Assembly (NCBI RefSeq): GCF_030464885.1
Contig: NZ_JALPRJ010000003.1
Coordinates: 62,001-126,000, forward strand
DNA: 64,000 nucleotides
Reading direction: 5' to 3'
Source of the DNA: Caballeronia sp. SEWSISQ10-4 2
Lineage (GTDB): Bacteria > Pseudomonadota > Gammaproteobacteria > Burkholderiales > Burkholderiaceae
In this document: positions 37,239 to 46,477 of the stretch, piece after piece
How positions within the stretch are numbered: the stretch's first letter is position 1
How the letters are laid out: the number at the start of each line of letters is the position of its first letter
Program-made: the position numbers and the translations under genes
The notes under the pieces: model-generated
What the model saw: the letters and a program-made list of their open reading frames with translations, nothing else
Databases searched by the model: none
What the model was told of the DNA's origin: nothing

Positions 37239-38225
37239 TTACGGGACGAGCACGACCTTACCGGTTGCGAGTCTCTGGTCGATTGCGAGCAGCGCTTGGG
37301 ACGCATCTCCGAGTGCGTAGCTCGTTCCGATGACCGGACTAAGCGCCCCGCTTTGGACATGTGCCTTGATCGCCCTCCACTGGGACTGCATACGCCCGAG
37401 GTGCTTGTAAGCGTCCCAGCCGACGCCGACCGCAGATATATTGTTCAGCATCAGACGATTGACCTGGACGGAGGGTATCGTGCCTTCTGTAAACCCGAGA
37501 ACGAGGACTCGACCGTTTGCCTTGAGCGCTCTCAGGGAGTCGGTAAAACGCTCACCACCGACGGGGTCAACGACAATGTCCACGCCGCCCAGGGCTTTTA
37601 CGGCCTTGCCGAATCCCTCGACCAGGATGAACTCGTCAGCACCCGCAGCAACCGCAACAGCACCCTTCTCGGGTGTGGAGGTTACTGCGATGACCCGGCT
37701 GGCGCCGAAGGCCTTTGCAATCTGAATCGCCGCCGTCCCAACACCACCGGCCGCACCGTGGACGAGCACCGATTCGCCTTGCACGAAGTGGCCGCGTTCG
37801 ATGAGTGCGAAGTAGGCGGTCAGGTAGTTGAGCGGAAGGGACGCGCCCTTCTCGAAGGAAACGCCATCCGGGAGCGCAAATGTCATGTCGACCGCCGCGA
37901 CCGCTTGCTCCGAGAAGCCACCAAGCATCGGCAGTGCAGCGTGATCTGGACCCTGGAACGACGTGATTGCTGCGACCCGGTCGCCGGCGGCAAATCCGGA
38001 ATCCGCAGGAGCAGCGACGACGACGCCCGCGACCTCCGATCCGGGCGTATACGGTAGTGCGGGTTTTACGTGGTAAAGACCGCGCGACTGCAGGACATCC
38101 GGGAACCCCACACCAGCAGCGCGGACACTGATCAAAACCTGATCGTGCGCCGGCTTTGGAGGCTCGACGTCCACAAGTTCAATCGAAGTCGGGCCGTCCA
38201 GTTTGGTAATCTGTATCACTTTCAT
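37239..38225 (-). CDS. NADPH:quinone oxidoreductase-like MDR protein
   Basis: A 328-residue medium-chain reductase. The N-domain VRAAGVGFPDVLQSRGLYHV lacks zinc ligands; the nucleotide loop is VHGAAGGVGTAAIQIAKAFG (about 147-166), typical of QOR/enoyl reductases. Probable reaction is NADPH-dependent reduction of an enone, quinone or enoyl thioester. ATG at 38225 is chosen at the start of similarity (MKVIQITKLDGP); the upstream in-frame stretch runs into the conserved operator. Its promoter carries the same block as the dioxygenase genes, so it belongs to the proposed regulon. Confidence 0.88.
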   Translation of the reverse strand: MKVIQITKLDGPTSIELVDVEPPKPAHDQVLISVRAAGVGFPDVLQSRGLYHVKPALPYTPGSEVAGVVVAAPADSGFAAGDRVAAITSFQGPDHAALPMLGGFSEQAVAAVDMTFALPDGVSFEKGASLPLNYLTAYFALIERGHFVQGESVLVHGAAGGVGTAAIQIAKAFGASRVIAVTSTPEKGAVAVAAGADEFILVEGFGKAVKALGGVDIVVDPVGGERFTDSLRALKANGRVLVLGFTEGTIPSVQVNRLMLNNISAVGVGWDAYKHLGRMQSQWRAIKAHVQSGALSPVIGTSYALGDASQALLAIDQRLATGKVVLVP

Positions 38226-38260
38226 GGTGTTCAGTGTTCCGCGTGATTGGTGTAACGCCA

Positions 38261-38301
38261 CTGTATTTCTCAGTTCCGCCGTCCGCTGTATCAATGGATA
38301 C
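38261..38301 (-). promoter_or_regulatory. Conserved operator/promoter block of MDR gene
   Basis: Read on the minus strand, palindrome GTATCCATTGATAC (38288-38301) is followed by CAGCGGACGGCGGAACTGAG and AAATACAGT, and preceded by TTTTTTTGATT, the same order as at the dioxygenase genes. The start codon is about 62 bases downstream of the palindrome, closer than at the dioxygenases (102). Confidence 0.7.
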
Positions 38302-38674
38302 GAAACTGACCGCGGAATCAAAAAAAGTATCCCGGCTCCGGGGCAATCGGGCGATGAACAGGGAACTGCCCGAGAAATTGCACCAGAAAATTTGATGGGA
38401 TTCGATCATGGCAACATCGTCTGATCAAACCAGACGGTTCCTGACTCGGGTGCCCGATAGCGCCCCCTACCGCGGCGCGGGCGACGCCAATTGCAGGGAT
38501 GAACGACGCTCGAGAAATGCATCATGGCGCTCGTCACCACTGTGACCGTTACGACGAGCGCCGATAGAATGTTCTCGGTGCTGCCCTTGCGTCGTGGCGG
38601 AACAAGTCCGCATTGCTCAAAATGTGCCAGGGATTAGAAGTGCGATCAAGAACGACGAGTGGGGACGCAGTCCT
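38302..38674. other. Intergenic region with a possible hydratase tail
   Basis: No intact gene. On the minus strand around 38475-38545 one reads GDERHDAFLERRSSLQLASP then APR and a stop, which resembles the C-terminal AFLEKR tail of crotonases, but the match is short. A 16-base segment at 38417-38432 recurs in inverse orientation at 46750-46765. Confidence 0.4.
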
Positions 38675-39637
38675 TCAATTGACCAATTTGTGGGCCGGGC
38701 AGCTCGCTTCCTCACAACACCATCCGACGCTCGCGGTGCGTGCTTCGATGGATCGAATCACAGACATCATGTCGAGCCGGCCATTACCCAGGTCTACGCT
38801 TTCCCCATAAAGTTTTCGGCTAAGGTCAAGCAAAGGCGAGGCGATGCCAGCGGCCCGCGCCGCATCAGCGATCAACTGGCAACTGGTAAAGGCATCCGCC
38901 GTAGCTGCCTGCACGGCGAAATCGCGCTCGACGAGTTTTGGAATCTTCACTCTTGTTACGTCGCAGGCCATCGGCCCTGAATCGATGGCGGCCTTAAAAG
39001 TATTGAGATCCAGGCCGTTTCGATCCGCGAAGTGCATCGCTTCGGACAACCCGACGAGCATCGTATTTGCGTAAAGATTGACCGCCAGTTTCATGAGCAG
39101 TGCGTTTCCGACCGGGCCACAAATCACTGTGGCCCGGCACATCGGTGCGAGCATCGGGCGTATTTTCGCAATGGTCTCAGGATCGCCACCTAGCAGCGAC
39201 ACCAATTGGCCGGCCTCGGCCGGCTTTCGCGAACCGGACACCGGAGCTTCAACATAGCGACCGCCAGCTGCGTGAATGCTCGCGGCTAGTCCTCGCGAGT
39301 AGTCCGGAGCAACCGAACTCATGCTGACGATGGTGTGCCCTGCGACACGCGATGCGAATGCCGGCGTGCCAGAACCCAACACTGAATCGATCGCCCCGCT
39401 ATCTGACAGCATAACAATCACCGTTTCCGTTCGCCTGAATACCTCGTCGGCACTCTCCCCCACTTGAACGCCGATGGCGCGCAGCGGCTCGGCGCGCTCG
39501 GCTGATCGATTCCAGACGACGAGTTTTGTACCGGCCTTTGCCAAATTCATTGCCATAGGCTGGCCCATCCCGCCAAGCCCGATAAAACCAACTTCATCTT
39601 GCGCCCGAGGCCCAGCGCTTTCTGTTGTAGATGTCAT
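38675..39637 (-). CDS. 3-hydroxyisobutyrate dehydrogenase-like NAD(P)-dependent oxidoreductase
   Basis: A 320-residue beta-hydroxyacid dehydrogenase: VGFIGLGGMGQPMAMNLAKA (about 16-35, nucleotide fold), VEAPVSGSRKPAEAGQLVSL (substrate loop) and catalytic Lys in GNALLMKLAVNLYANTMLVG. The family oxidises 3-hydroxyisobutyrate, tartronate semialdehyde or similar. Ribosome site AGGATT upstream of ATG. It is isolated, with decayed DNA on both sides. The last about 20 residues (WCCEEASCPAHKLVN) look atypical and may come from a 3' rearrangement. Confidence 0.88.
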   Translation of the reverse strand: MTSTTESAGPRAQDEVGFIGLGGMGQPMAMNLAKAGTKLVVWNRSAERAEPLRAIGVQVGESADEVFRRTETVIVMLSDSGAIDSVLGSGTPAFASRVAGHTIVSMSSVAPDYSRGLAASIHAAGGRYVEAPVSGSRKPAEAGQLVSLLGGDPETIAKIRPMLAPMCRATVICGPVGNALLMKLAVNLYANTMLVGLSEAMHFADRNGLDLNTFKAAIDSGPMACDVTRVKIPKLVERDFAVQAATADAFTSCQLIADAARAAGIASPLLDLSRKLYGESVDLGNGRLDMMSVIRSIEARTASVGWCCEEASCPAHKLVN

Positions 39638-40614
39638 TTTCGATAATCCTGGATTGAGAGACGCGGAGACGCAACTTCGCTTAAACGGCTAGACCAGCCA
39701 ACCGTGCTGGTCTGCAGCGAACTCCTTTTGAATGTCCGACGGCGCCCTCGGGCGTCCGGTCACTGGTCCAGCTTGCCACCCCCTACCGTGAAATCACGCT
39801 TACTGCCTTTCACGCCGGTCGATCGGCGTCACGACTGCGGTCGTTCTGCAGGCTCTTCGCGCACCACCAACCTAAATCGCGAACAAGCACGATCAGAGAA
39901 TCTCCAGCGATGCCAGACAAAATCATGTCGGTGAACAGTGACGTCTGGAAAGAGCCATCGTCAAAGGAAAATACGTTCATGCCACTGAGTTCCTCGACAA
40001 CATTGAGGAACACCACCAGGTCGCAATCTTCGCGGGCCGCTCACCTAGTGCGTAGAGGTCGATAACATAGTTACCGCCGCGCTAGGTCCCTTGTGCTACT
40101 TGAGTTAACCGCGCGCGGTTCTCGCAAATCCAAATAGTGACTGCGGACAGTCCGTCTTAGCAATAGGAACTGATAGACGGACCAACGACGCGATAGAGAC
40201 ATTGGACCAAAGGTTTCGTGCCGAGTACATTTTTCAATCGCGATCATGAATCGACGGAGATCAATCACGGCCGCTTCTGCTGCTGTAATCCAATCTCGAT
40301 CAACACGGACAAGTACGCGCACAGATTCGAAGATAACTCGTTCCCCAAAGGCCCAATCGCTAGCGAATGGGAGAAATTGCGAAAGCGGCGGGGTTACTGT
40401 TGGAACGGAACGGCGTGGAACCACCGTCAGACAAGCGATAAGCCATCGTCCTCTCAAAGGTCTCTAGAGCGCAGTGAAGTACCAGAGTTCCGGGAGCGCG
40501 CTCGAGAGTATTCTGAGGCCCAACTTTCGCGTGTTGCCAGCCGCATTCCACTTGACAGCCACATCGTCTTTCACCGGCCAGTCGAGCGCGGATGCCTCGC
40601 CGGTCGCGTGCGCT
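39638..40614. other. About 1-kb interval of decayed or non-coding DNA
   Basis: No gene with a start, ribosome site and family motif. A minus-strand run near 39810-40016 (VFLNVVEELSGMNVFSFDDG then SFQTSLFTDMILSGIAGDSL) looks like genuine but truncated protein sequence of unknown family. Frames at 40071-40457 and 40218-40715 have no support. A perfect 8-bp stem (AGACCAGC / GCTGGTCT, 39691-39713) lies 54 bases upstream of the dehydrogenase start. Confidence 0.45.
39691..39713. promoter_or_regulatory. Perfect 8-bp stem-loop
   Basis: AGACCAGC, a 7-base loop, then GCTGGTCT. No T-tract follows on either strand, so an operator or leader structure of the downstream dehydrogenase gene is as likely as a terminator. 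Confidence 0.35.
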
Positions 40615-41727
40615 TTATTCGCTCGTCCCGGTTCCTAGAAGTTGAATCAGCGTATCGCGCTGACCTTTATACGGCGTGCGGCCATGGACACACAGAACAT
40701 TGTCCAGCATCATGATCTCGCCCGGTACGTAAGGCTCGTCAACCAGAACTTCGTCTTCGAGCTTGCGCAGGAGCTCGACATCCTCTGCGGGAATCTTGCC
40801 GCCATCACCGAAATGAGGTTCGTTGGGGTAGCGCTTACCTTGCCGAAGGTCCTCGGCCGTCAGCGTGTTGTGCCAAAGCCGGTCGCCCTGGGGCAATGCG
40901 GTCTGATTGCTGATCTGGTTAAACCAGTGGCGTGTGCCAAGCACCGGATGGGTGACGAAACCAGAATTGCGGGCTTCGGTTTGCAGGCTGCCATCGTCCA
41001 ACCAATGCCATTCCAGTCCTCCTGCCTCACATGCGGCTTCGACCTCGGCCTTGTCTTCGGTGAAGAAGGCTTCCTGCCACGGCCGGTGCATGTTAAGAAA
41101 CTGGCTAGTCCAGCCCTCCGTCGGCTCGCGTCCGTCGCGGAAATTACGACTATAGAGGACGCCGCGCTTGCGCACTTCGTCAAGTATCCGCTGCGGGATC
41201 TTCGCTTCGTAGCGGCGAATATCTGCGATCGTGGTGGCTCCTCCACCATCACTGGGCACTACGTTGGAATAGAACGCGAGCTTCAGCGGCCATTGACGTT
41301 GATAGCACATCTCATGATGCAGTTGGATGTAACGGTCCTTGTCTGTGCGCGTTGCTTCCATCACTCTGCCCGAGACCGCCGCGCGCGGTCCTCCACCTCC
41401 TTTGTAGCCCATGGCGGCGGCCGGATAGTGCGACATTAGATCGCGAAATTGCTCCGATCCATTGACCGGAAATCCGCGAAATCGCACGGCGCCGAACTCG
41501 AGCAGCAGTTTCTCGATGGCCTCCTCATGGTCGATCAGCCACATGTGAAAGGCTTCAAAATTCGACTTGAGACGCTTCGACACGGGCATGACGAATAGCG
41601 GAATACCCTGCGAGTGCAAGTGCACCGTCACCTCGTCGCCCAATGCAGCGTGCGTGCCGGAAACGGGACTGGAGGAGAGGATGTCCAGTGTCTTAGAGCG
41701 GGACGGACTGACGGCTGTGTCGTTCAT
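40615..41727 (-). CDS. TauD/TfdA-like Fe(II)/2-oxoglutarate dioxygenase, copy 2
   Basis: A 370-residue paralogue of 27389-28495 with the same ligand motifs (QLHHEMCYQRQWPLK and CVHGRTPYKGQRD) and one inserted residue in PSDGGGATTIADIRR. AGGAGA precedes the ATG at 41727; an in-frame upstream start is rejected because it runs into the leader. Unlike copies 1 and 3 it has no aldolase or HD gene after it; the DNA downstream is decayed. It is closer to copy 3 (shared RFRGFP, FRDLMSHYP, EATR) than to copy 1. Divergent from the Crp/Fnr gene at 42175. Confidence 0.87.
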   Translation of the reverse strand: MNDTAVSPSRSKTLDILSSSPVSGTHAALGDEVTVHLHSQGIPLFVMPVSKRLKSNFEAFHMWLIDHEEAIEKLLLEFGAVRFRGFPVNGSEQFRDLMSHYPAAAMGYKGGGGPRAAVSGRVMEATRTDKDRYIQLHHEMCYQRQWPLKLAFYSNVVPSDGGGATTIADIRRYEAKIPQRILDEVRKRGVLYSRNFRDGREPTEGWTSQFLNMHRPWQEAFFTEDKAEVEAACEAGGLEWHWLDDGSLQTEARNSGFVTHPVLGTRHWFNQISNQTALPQGDRLWHNTLTAEDLRQGKRYPNEPHFGDGGKIPAEDVELLRKLEDEVLVDEPYVPGEIMMLDNVLCVHGRTPYKGQRDTLIQLLGTGTSE

Positions 41728-41801
41728 TAACGTCTCCTGAACTTGGGTTAAAACCTCGACGCACGGCACGATTCAATGTGTCGCGCGGTTCGTGTGATGT
41801 C

Positions 41802-41843
41802 ACTGTATTTCGCAATTCCGCTGTCCGCTGTATCAATGGATAC
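41802..41843 (-). promoter_or_regulatory. Conserved operator/promoter block of dioxygenase copy 2
   Basis: On the minus strand, GTATCCATTGATAC (41830-41843), then CAGCGGACAGCGGAATTGCG and AAATACAGT. The palindrome ends 102 bases before the ATG, the same spacing as copies 1 and 3. It lies in the divergent interval shared with the Crp/Fnr gene. Confidence 0.72.
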
Positions 41844-42174
41844 GAATCTGATGGCTGATAATAAAAAAGTAATGCAGCTTCGGAACGTAGGCCATGAACA
41901 CGGGACCAATTCAGCGTTGTGGCGGAGAGATAGGTGTAATTGCTGATGCCAGTCACTCAATGATTAGGCATGCTTAGACGAGAGACAGATTGAGTTCCGA
42001 GTTAGCCCGCGTTCAGTCCTGCTGAGAAGTCGCCAGTGATACTGAAGGTACCGAGCGGCAAGCTCAGTGGAGACCCGATTGATCATTCGTTCCGAACAGA
42101 GGCGGAGAGCAACCTGGAACGCCTTCCGGAATGCGCGAGGAGCTCCCTTTGGCAGGGAGCAAAGGAGACGCTGA
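41844..42174. other. Divergent regulatory interval (left arm)
   Basis: No gene. It separates the operator of dioxygenase copy 2 from the Crp/Fnr start and is conserved with the right arm in blocks, notably around 41925-41975 and 42060-42174, where the Crp/Fnr leader contains a possible ribosome site AAAGGAGACG. Confidence 0.5.
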
Positions 42175-42984
42175 ATGAGCAATGCTCAGAACATCGGATT
42201 GTCAAGCGAATCCAGGGCTGTTCGGGTTCCTGCAGCCTTGACGGGATTTCAGCCGGGAGAAAAGATAGTTTTGCAAGAGCCGTCGTCACCGCGCGACCCT
42301 GCAAGTTCTCCGTTTTTGCTCCCAGAGGTAAGGGAGCTCTCGCGCAGCATTGCCAGGCTGGGGATGGAACGCACGTTCACCCGAGGCGCATATCTATACC
42401 GTCAGGGTGAATCTGCCACATCTCTTCACTACGCGCTGACAGGTCGAACTCGGGTGTTCATGACCGGAATAGATGGTTCGGACCGGGACGTCGCATTCGC
42501 GGGACCTTACACAACGATTGGCGAATACGGCATCTTTGATGATCAGCCGCGTTACACATCCGCCGTTGCGGTTGAAGATTCGCGCGTCCTCGTGATTGAC
42601 CATGCCGCGATCATGTCAGCCGGCCGGGCTGACCCTGAAATCTTCATTGAAATAGCCCGTCGACTGGCGCAGAAGGCCCGCATCGGGTGTATGCACATCA
42701 TGTATGGTGGTCTCACGGCGCGTGTGCGCGTGGCAACATTGTTCGTCCAATTGCTCAACGCATATGGAACACTTGAGGCTAACAACACAACGCGTCTGTC
42801 AAAAAGTCATCGCATTGAAGACCTTGCTCATCTTATAGGGGTGACACGCGTAACCATGAGCCGCGAACTTGCGCGATTTGTGGAGGAAGGAATCCTTATG
42901 AAATCCAGTCGAGAAATCATTATCACGGACGGCGCTGCACTGCACGCGGTCGCAGACACTTCCGGACTGGTACCTCAACACTAA
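42175..42984 (+). CDS. Crp/Fnr-family transcriptional regulator, copy 1
   Basis: A 269-residue regulator: about 45 N-terminal residues of unknown role, a cyclic-nucleotide-binding-like beta-roll (about 55-150; GEYGIFDDQPRYTSAVAVED), a dimer helix, and a winged HTH (about 195-255) with recognition helix GVTRVTMSRELARF. Where FNR and CRP have Glu (E-x2-S-R), it has Val226-x2-Ser229-Arg230, so its DNA site should differ from TTGAT. It has a single Cys (172), so an FNR iron-sulphur cluster is excluded; the effector is unknown. AAAGGAG lies 6-7 bases before ATG. Divergent from dioxygenase copy 2, which it probably controls. Confidence 0.88.
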   Translation: MSNAQNIGLSSESRAVRVPAALTGFQPGEKIVLQEPSSPRDPASSPFLLPEVRELSRSIARLGMERTFTRGAYLYRQGESATSLHYALTGRTRVFMTGIDGSDRDVAFAGPYTTIGEYGIFDDQPRYTSAVAVEDSRVLVIDHAAIMSAGRADPEIFIEIARRLAQKARIGCMHIMYGGLTARVRVATLFVQLLNAYGTLEANNTTRLSKSHRIEDLAHLIGVTRVTMSRELARFVEEGILMKSSREIIITDGAALHAVADTSGLVPQH

Positions 42985-43642
42985 ACGACGGAACGTACGT
43001 AATACCGTCGAGGCTCTCGGTCCACATCATCCTGGGTGATCTTCCGTCCAATGATCTACCTTATGGCGTTGGCGGGCGAACTGCCACTGCCCTACCTCAC
43101 GCTGCAGGATTGGGCGACTGGGCCAGCGGTGATCCGGCCACCGACGACGAGGATGCCGGCTCGACTTCGCTATGTTCAGCCTGTCTGTGTGACCGGGCAT
43201 ATAGTGGAACCGCACGTGCCACAGCAACCTGGCGCCCCGTGCAGCGCTCACGAACCTCCTCGAAGCGTCTCCTGAAATCGATGTCGGTAGGCAGTTGTCA
43301 CGAACTTGCATAACGTGATCGTTTTCAGCGCTGACCTTCAATAGATTCAACATGCTCAGTTTAATTAAACAAACAAAGTGACTAACACGTACAATGATAA
43401 GGTTATCTTAGTATTATTTATATAACCGCATGATCAAGTCCTTAGTCTTTTACATCTTACAAGCAGACTCCAATCCAAAGACGGTGTTATCTGGATGATG
43501 TTCCGTATCAATCCGCCAAAGACGAGAGCGATGCCTGCTTGCCAAAAGATACAGGTTCGTGATGGACGATAACACCCCTTAGAGATGCGACGTCAACACG
43601 ATTATTGGCACGCCGCATCAGCCATTTCCCCTGACTGACCAT
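42985..43642. other. 658-bp interval without a supported gene
   Basis: The first about 315 bases belong to the left arm. A stretch around 43090-43230, read on the minus strand (VRFHYMPGHTDRLNIAKSSR), recurs at 45475-45590 on the plus strand, but neither copy is an intact gene. From 43340 to 43640 the DNA is AT-rich and should hold no gene. Confidence 0.5.
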
Positions 43643-44551
43643 TCAGTTTTGAATCTGCTCAGCGCCGTAGTATGAAATCGCGTAATCAACAAACGCCCGA
43701 ACCTTCGCCGGCATGAACTCTCGAGCGCTATATGCAAGACGCAGCTCAATACCGCCGTCGACAACGTCATACTCGTCTAGAACTCGAACTAAGCGTCCGG
43801 TTTTGATCTCATCAGCTATGAGCAACTCCGGCAACACACCGAGTCCGAATCCCCGAACCACCATTTCTTTCCGGAGTGCGGAATTGTTAGAGGTAATCTC
43901 GAACTTGAGGTCAATCGAAACCTCTTCATTGTTTCTTCGCAGACGTAGCGACGGGGCTTGCATCGCGGGTGAAAACGCTACGAACCGCAGGCCCTCAAGA
44001 TCTTGCGGCGTCCTTGGACACCCATGGGACGCGAGATACTCTGGCGTCGAAACCAACGCCACTGTGACGCGCATGAGCAAGCGGGTGATAGCCCGGTCTG
44101 TGGTCAGCATTGACGGTAACAAGAGACCTAGATCGAAGCCATCCTCGACAAGGTCGACCGGTCGCTCCGTAAGCGTAATATCGAGATATACGGAAGGGAA
44201 CTGCTTCTTGAAGTCTGCAATCAATGGCACGAGAACGTTCATCGTCGCCGTCGTGTGTGCAACGAGCCTTAGCACCCCGGTTGGCTCTATGATCGCATTT
44301 CGCGCCTCCGTCTCGAGTGCACCAAGCTCGGCAAGAATACGTACGCACCCCACAAAAAAACGTTCTGCTGCCTCTGTCGTCGAGATGTGACGTGTTGTAC
44401 GTTGAAAAAGTCGGACTCCCAGCGTTCGTTCAAGCTTTGTAATCGATCGAGATACATTCGGCGTCGACATCCCAAGTATCTCTGCAGCACGAGTAAAGCT
44501 TCTCACTTCGAAGACAGTGCAGAAAATCCGTAAGTTTTCTAGATGGTCCAT
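43643..44551 (-). CDS. LysR-type transcriptional regulator
   Basis: A 302-residue LysR protein of the CrgA/DmlR-like branch: HTH MDHLENLRIFCTVFEVRSFT and MSTPNVSRSITKLERTLGVR (about 29-48), then RTTRHISTTEAAERFF, and effector domain from about 92. It lies between the inverted arms, together with a transposase remnant. No adjacent target gene is obvious; the nearest promoters are those of the two Crp/Fnr-dioxygenase units. Confidence 0.9.
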   Translation of the reverse strand: MDHLENLRIFCTVFEVRSFTRAAEILGMSTPNVSRSITKLERTLGVRLFQRTTRHISTTEAAERFFVGCVRILAELGALETEARNAIIEPTGVLRLVAHTTATMNVLVPLIADFKKQFPSVYLDITLTERPVDLVEDGFDLGLLLPSMLTTDRAITRLLMRVTVALVSTPEYLASHGCPRTPQDLEGLRFVAFSPAMQAPSLRLRRNNEEVSIDLKFEITSNNSALRKEMVVRGFGLGVLPELLIADEIKTGRLVRVLDEYDVVDGGIELRLAYSAREFMPAKVRAFVDYAISYYGAEQIQN

Positions 44552-44676
44552 GAATCATCCTCTATTGTCCGAAGGCGGAACGGTCCAGCTTCATGTCGAC
44601 AACATGGCAAAATTCTCGACCGCTATATCGCGCGACTCAACGATAACAGTTTATAGGGGGCGGCATCCTGCAAGAG

Positions 44677-45093
44677 ATGCGAACGGCTCAGCAGACATTG
44701 AGCGACTTCGCGGCCTTCGGCATGCGTGCTGAAGCAGCCGCGGCGGGAGAATCAGATGTTGCCGTCTTCCTAGAGAGCCTCTCTTCGGCATGGAAGGAAG
44801 GTGAAGCACGTCCAATGCACCGAAAGCAACCCAACGCAGAGCACTGGTGGAGAAGTCAGACGGATCCGTTCGCCGACGCGTGGCCGCTAATCGAAGGATG
44901 GCTGCTTGCAGAGCTCTCTGTGCCGGCCAATATATTGATGGATCGGTTGGCCGGGATGTTTCCGGAAGCGTATGCAAGTCAGGCACAACTGCGAACGTAG
45001 CAACGCCGGGTCAAAGCATGGCGCGCCGAGCGGGTGAAAGAACTGATCCTGGGTGGCCTAGGAAAGTCGGCCGCCATGCCGGCTGAAGTGTGA
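44677..45093 (+). pseudogene. Transposase remnant, IS21-like
   Basis: A 138-codon frame interrupted by TAG at 44998. Sequence before it (SQTDPFADAWPLIEGWLLAE then SVPANILMDRLAGMFPEAYA) and after it (QRRVKAWRAERVKELILGGL) matches the N-terminal DNA-binding part of IS21/IstA-type transposases (DPFxxxW...LQRRVxxWRA). The DDE catalytic domain is missing. The LRT-stop-QRRV junction implies a single nonsense change. It marks past transposition between the inverted arms. Confidence 0.6.
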
Positions 45094-45469
45094 GCTGCGG
45101 AAAGTTAAGGCTGACAGCAGGAGTCTTAGTCACAGCCGGGAGCGCATTCTGGCGGTGCTGGGCGTGGGGATGCACGGTATTGTGGTACTCGCGCGACCTA
45201 CAAGGCGGCCAGAAGGGGCGGTGCGCTATTCGACATGATTCATCGTCAAGTGTGATAACCAAGCACGATCTCGAATATCTGCGCATGACAGCGCGCGATC
45301 ACGGCTACCGAACACAGTGGCGAGGTCGATTTCTTCAAATTCGGATTCGTCACCTTATTGCTCGCTGGCGTACGTCTCGGCCCGTCAGATTCATCTCGTT
45401 GGACAACCTGAACATCCATCTCGGAAGATGCTTCGGCGAGCTTCCTGAGTGCCGCGCCGTCCACCAGTC
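45094..45469. other. 376-bp interval without a supported gene
   Basis: Follows the transposase remnant. Short open frames on both strands (45090-45572 plus, 45246-45464 minus) lack motifs. It is probably residual mobile-element or rearranged DNA. Confidence 0.45.
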
Positions 45470-45658
45470 TGCTGTGGCGCGTGAGGTTCCACTACACGCT
45501 CAGTCACGCAGGTCGACTGAACACGGCGAAGTCGAACCGACATCCTCATCGTCAGTGCCCAGATCATCGTAGGACAGTCGACAAGCCCTGCAGCATGGGG
45601 TCATTGAGGGGAAGATCATACGACAGGATGCGGACTGAAAATCCCGATAGCATTATGG

Positions 45659-46477
45659 TCAGTCATCTGCGTATTGATGTACCAGTCCGGAAGTGTCTGC
45701 GACGGCGTGCAGTGCAGCGATGTCCGAGATAATGATTTCCCGACCGATTTTCATGAGGATTCCTTCCTCCACAAATCGCGTAAGTTCGCGACTCATGGTT
45801 ACGCGTGTCACCCCTACAAGGTGAGCACAGTCTTCAACGCGGTGACTTTTTGACAGACGCGCAGTATTGTTGGCCTCCAGTGTTCCATATGCGTTGAGCA
45901 ATTGGACGAACAGCGTTGCCACACGTACACGTGCTGGCAGACCAGCGTACATGACATGCATACACCCGAGGCGGGTTTTCTGCGCCAGTCGACGGGCTAT
46001 TTCAATGAAGATTTCAGGGTCAGCCCGGCCGGCTGACATGATCGCGGCATGGTCAATCACGAGGACGCGCGAATCTTCAACCGCAACGGCGGATGTGTAA
46101 CGCGGCTGATCATCAAAGATGCCGTATTCGCCAATCGTTGTGTAAGGTCCGGCAAATGCGACGTCCCGGTCTGACCCGTCTATTCCAGTCATGAACACCC
46201 GGATTCGGCCTGCCAACGCGTAGTACATAGATGTGGCAGATTCGCCCTGACGGTATAAATGTGCGCCCCGGGCGAAAGTGCGTTCCATGCCCAGGCTGGC
46301 AATGCTGCGCGGGAGCTCCCTTACCTCCGGGAGCAAAAACGGGGAACTTGCGGGATCACGCGGTGACGGCCGCGCGTGCGAAGCTCTTCTTTCGTCCGGC
46401 TGAAATCCCGTCAAGGCTGCGGAAACCCGAACAGCCGTGAACTCACCCGACAATCCGGTGCTCTGAGCATTCCTCAT
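45659..46477 (-). CDS. Crp/Fnr-family transcriptional regulator, copy 2
   Basis: A 272-residue near-twin of 42175-42984. The beta-roll (GPYTTIGEYGIFDDQPRYTS) and the recognition helix (GVTRVTMSRELTRFVEEGIL) are the same, including Val in place of the FNR Glu. Differences cluster in the first 45 residues and at the C-terminus (LVHQYADD). The ribosome site GGAGG lies before ATG at 46477. Divergent from dioxygenase copy 3. Confidence 0.88.
   Translation of the reverse strand: MRNAQSTGLSGEFTAVRVSAALTGFQPDERRASHARPSPRDPASSPFLLPEVRELPRSIASLGMERTFARGAHLYRQGESATSMYYALAGRIRVFMTGIDGSDRDVAFAGPYTTIGEYGIFDDQPRYTSAVAVEDSRVLVIDHAAIMSAGRADPEIFIEIARRLAQKTRLGCMHVMYAGLPARVRVATLFVQLLNAYGTLEANNTARLSKSHRVEDCAHLVGVTRVTMSRELTRFVEEGILMKIGREIIISDIAALHAVADTSGLVHQYADD

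Larger units (their letters stand above)
40615..43300. repeat. Large inverted duplication, left arm
   Basis: This arm holds dioxygenase copy 2 (minus), its operator, the divergent Crp/Fnr gene and about 250 bases beyond it. The right arm (45470-48201) has the same elements in mirror order. Conserved non-coding segments, such as TTCCGAACAGAGGCGGAGAG before each Crp/Fnr gene and the AATTGCTGATGCCAG segment between the genes, show this is one duplicated block and not only similar genes. Confidence 0.8.

Noticed and set aside
41830..41843. GTATC palindrome considered as a LysR (T-N11-A) box.
   Set aside because: Occurrence at five promoters with 5-4-5 symmetry and constant spacing, next to Crp/Fnr genes, fits a Crp/Fnr-type site better.
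43027..43353. Minus-strand ORF with VRFHYMPGHTDRLNIAKSSR, partly repeated at 45481-45732.
   Set aside because: The shared part is explained by the inverted duplication; the frames diverge and end at different points, so I do not call a gene.
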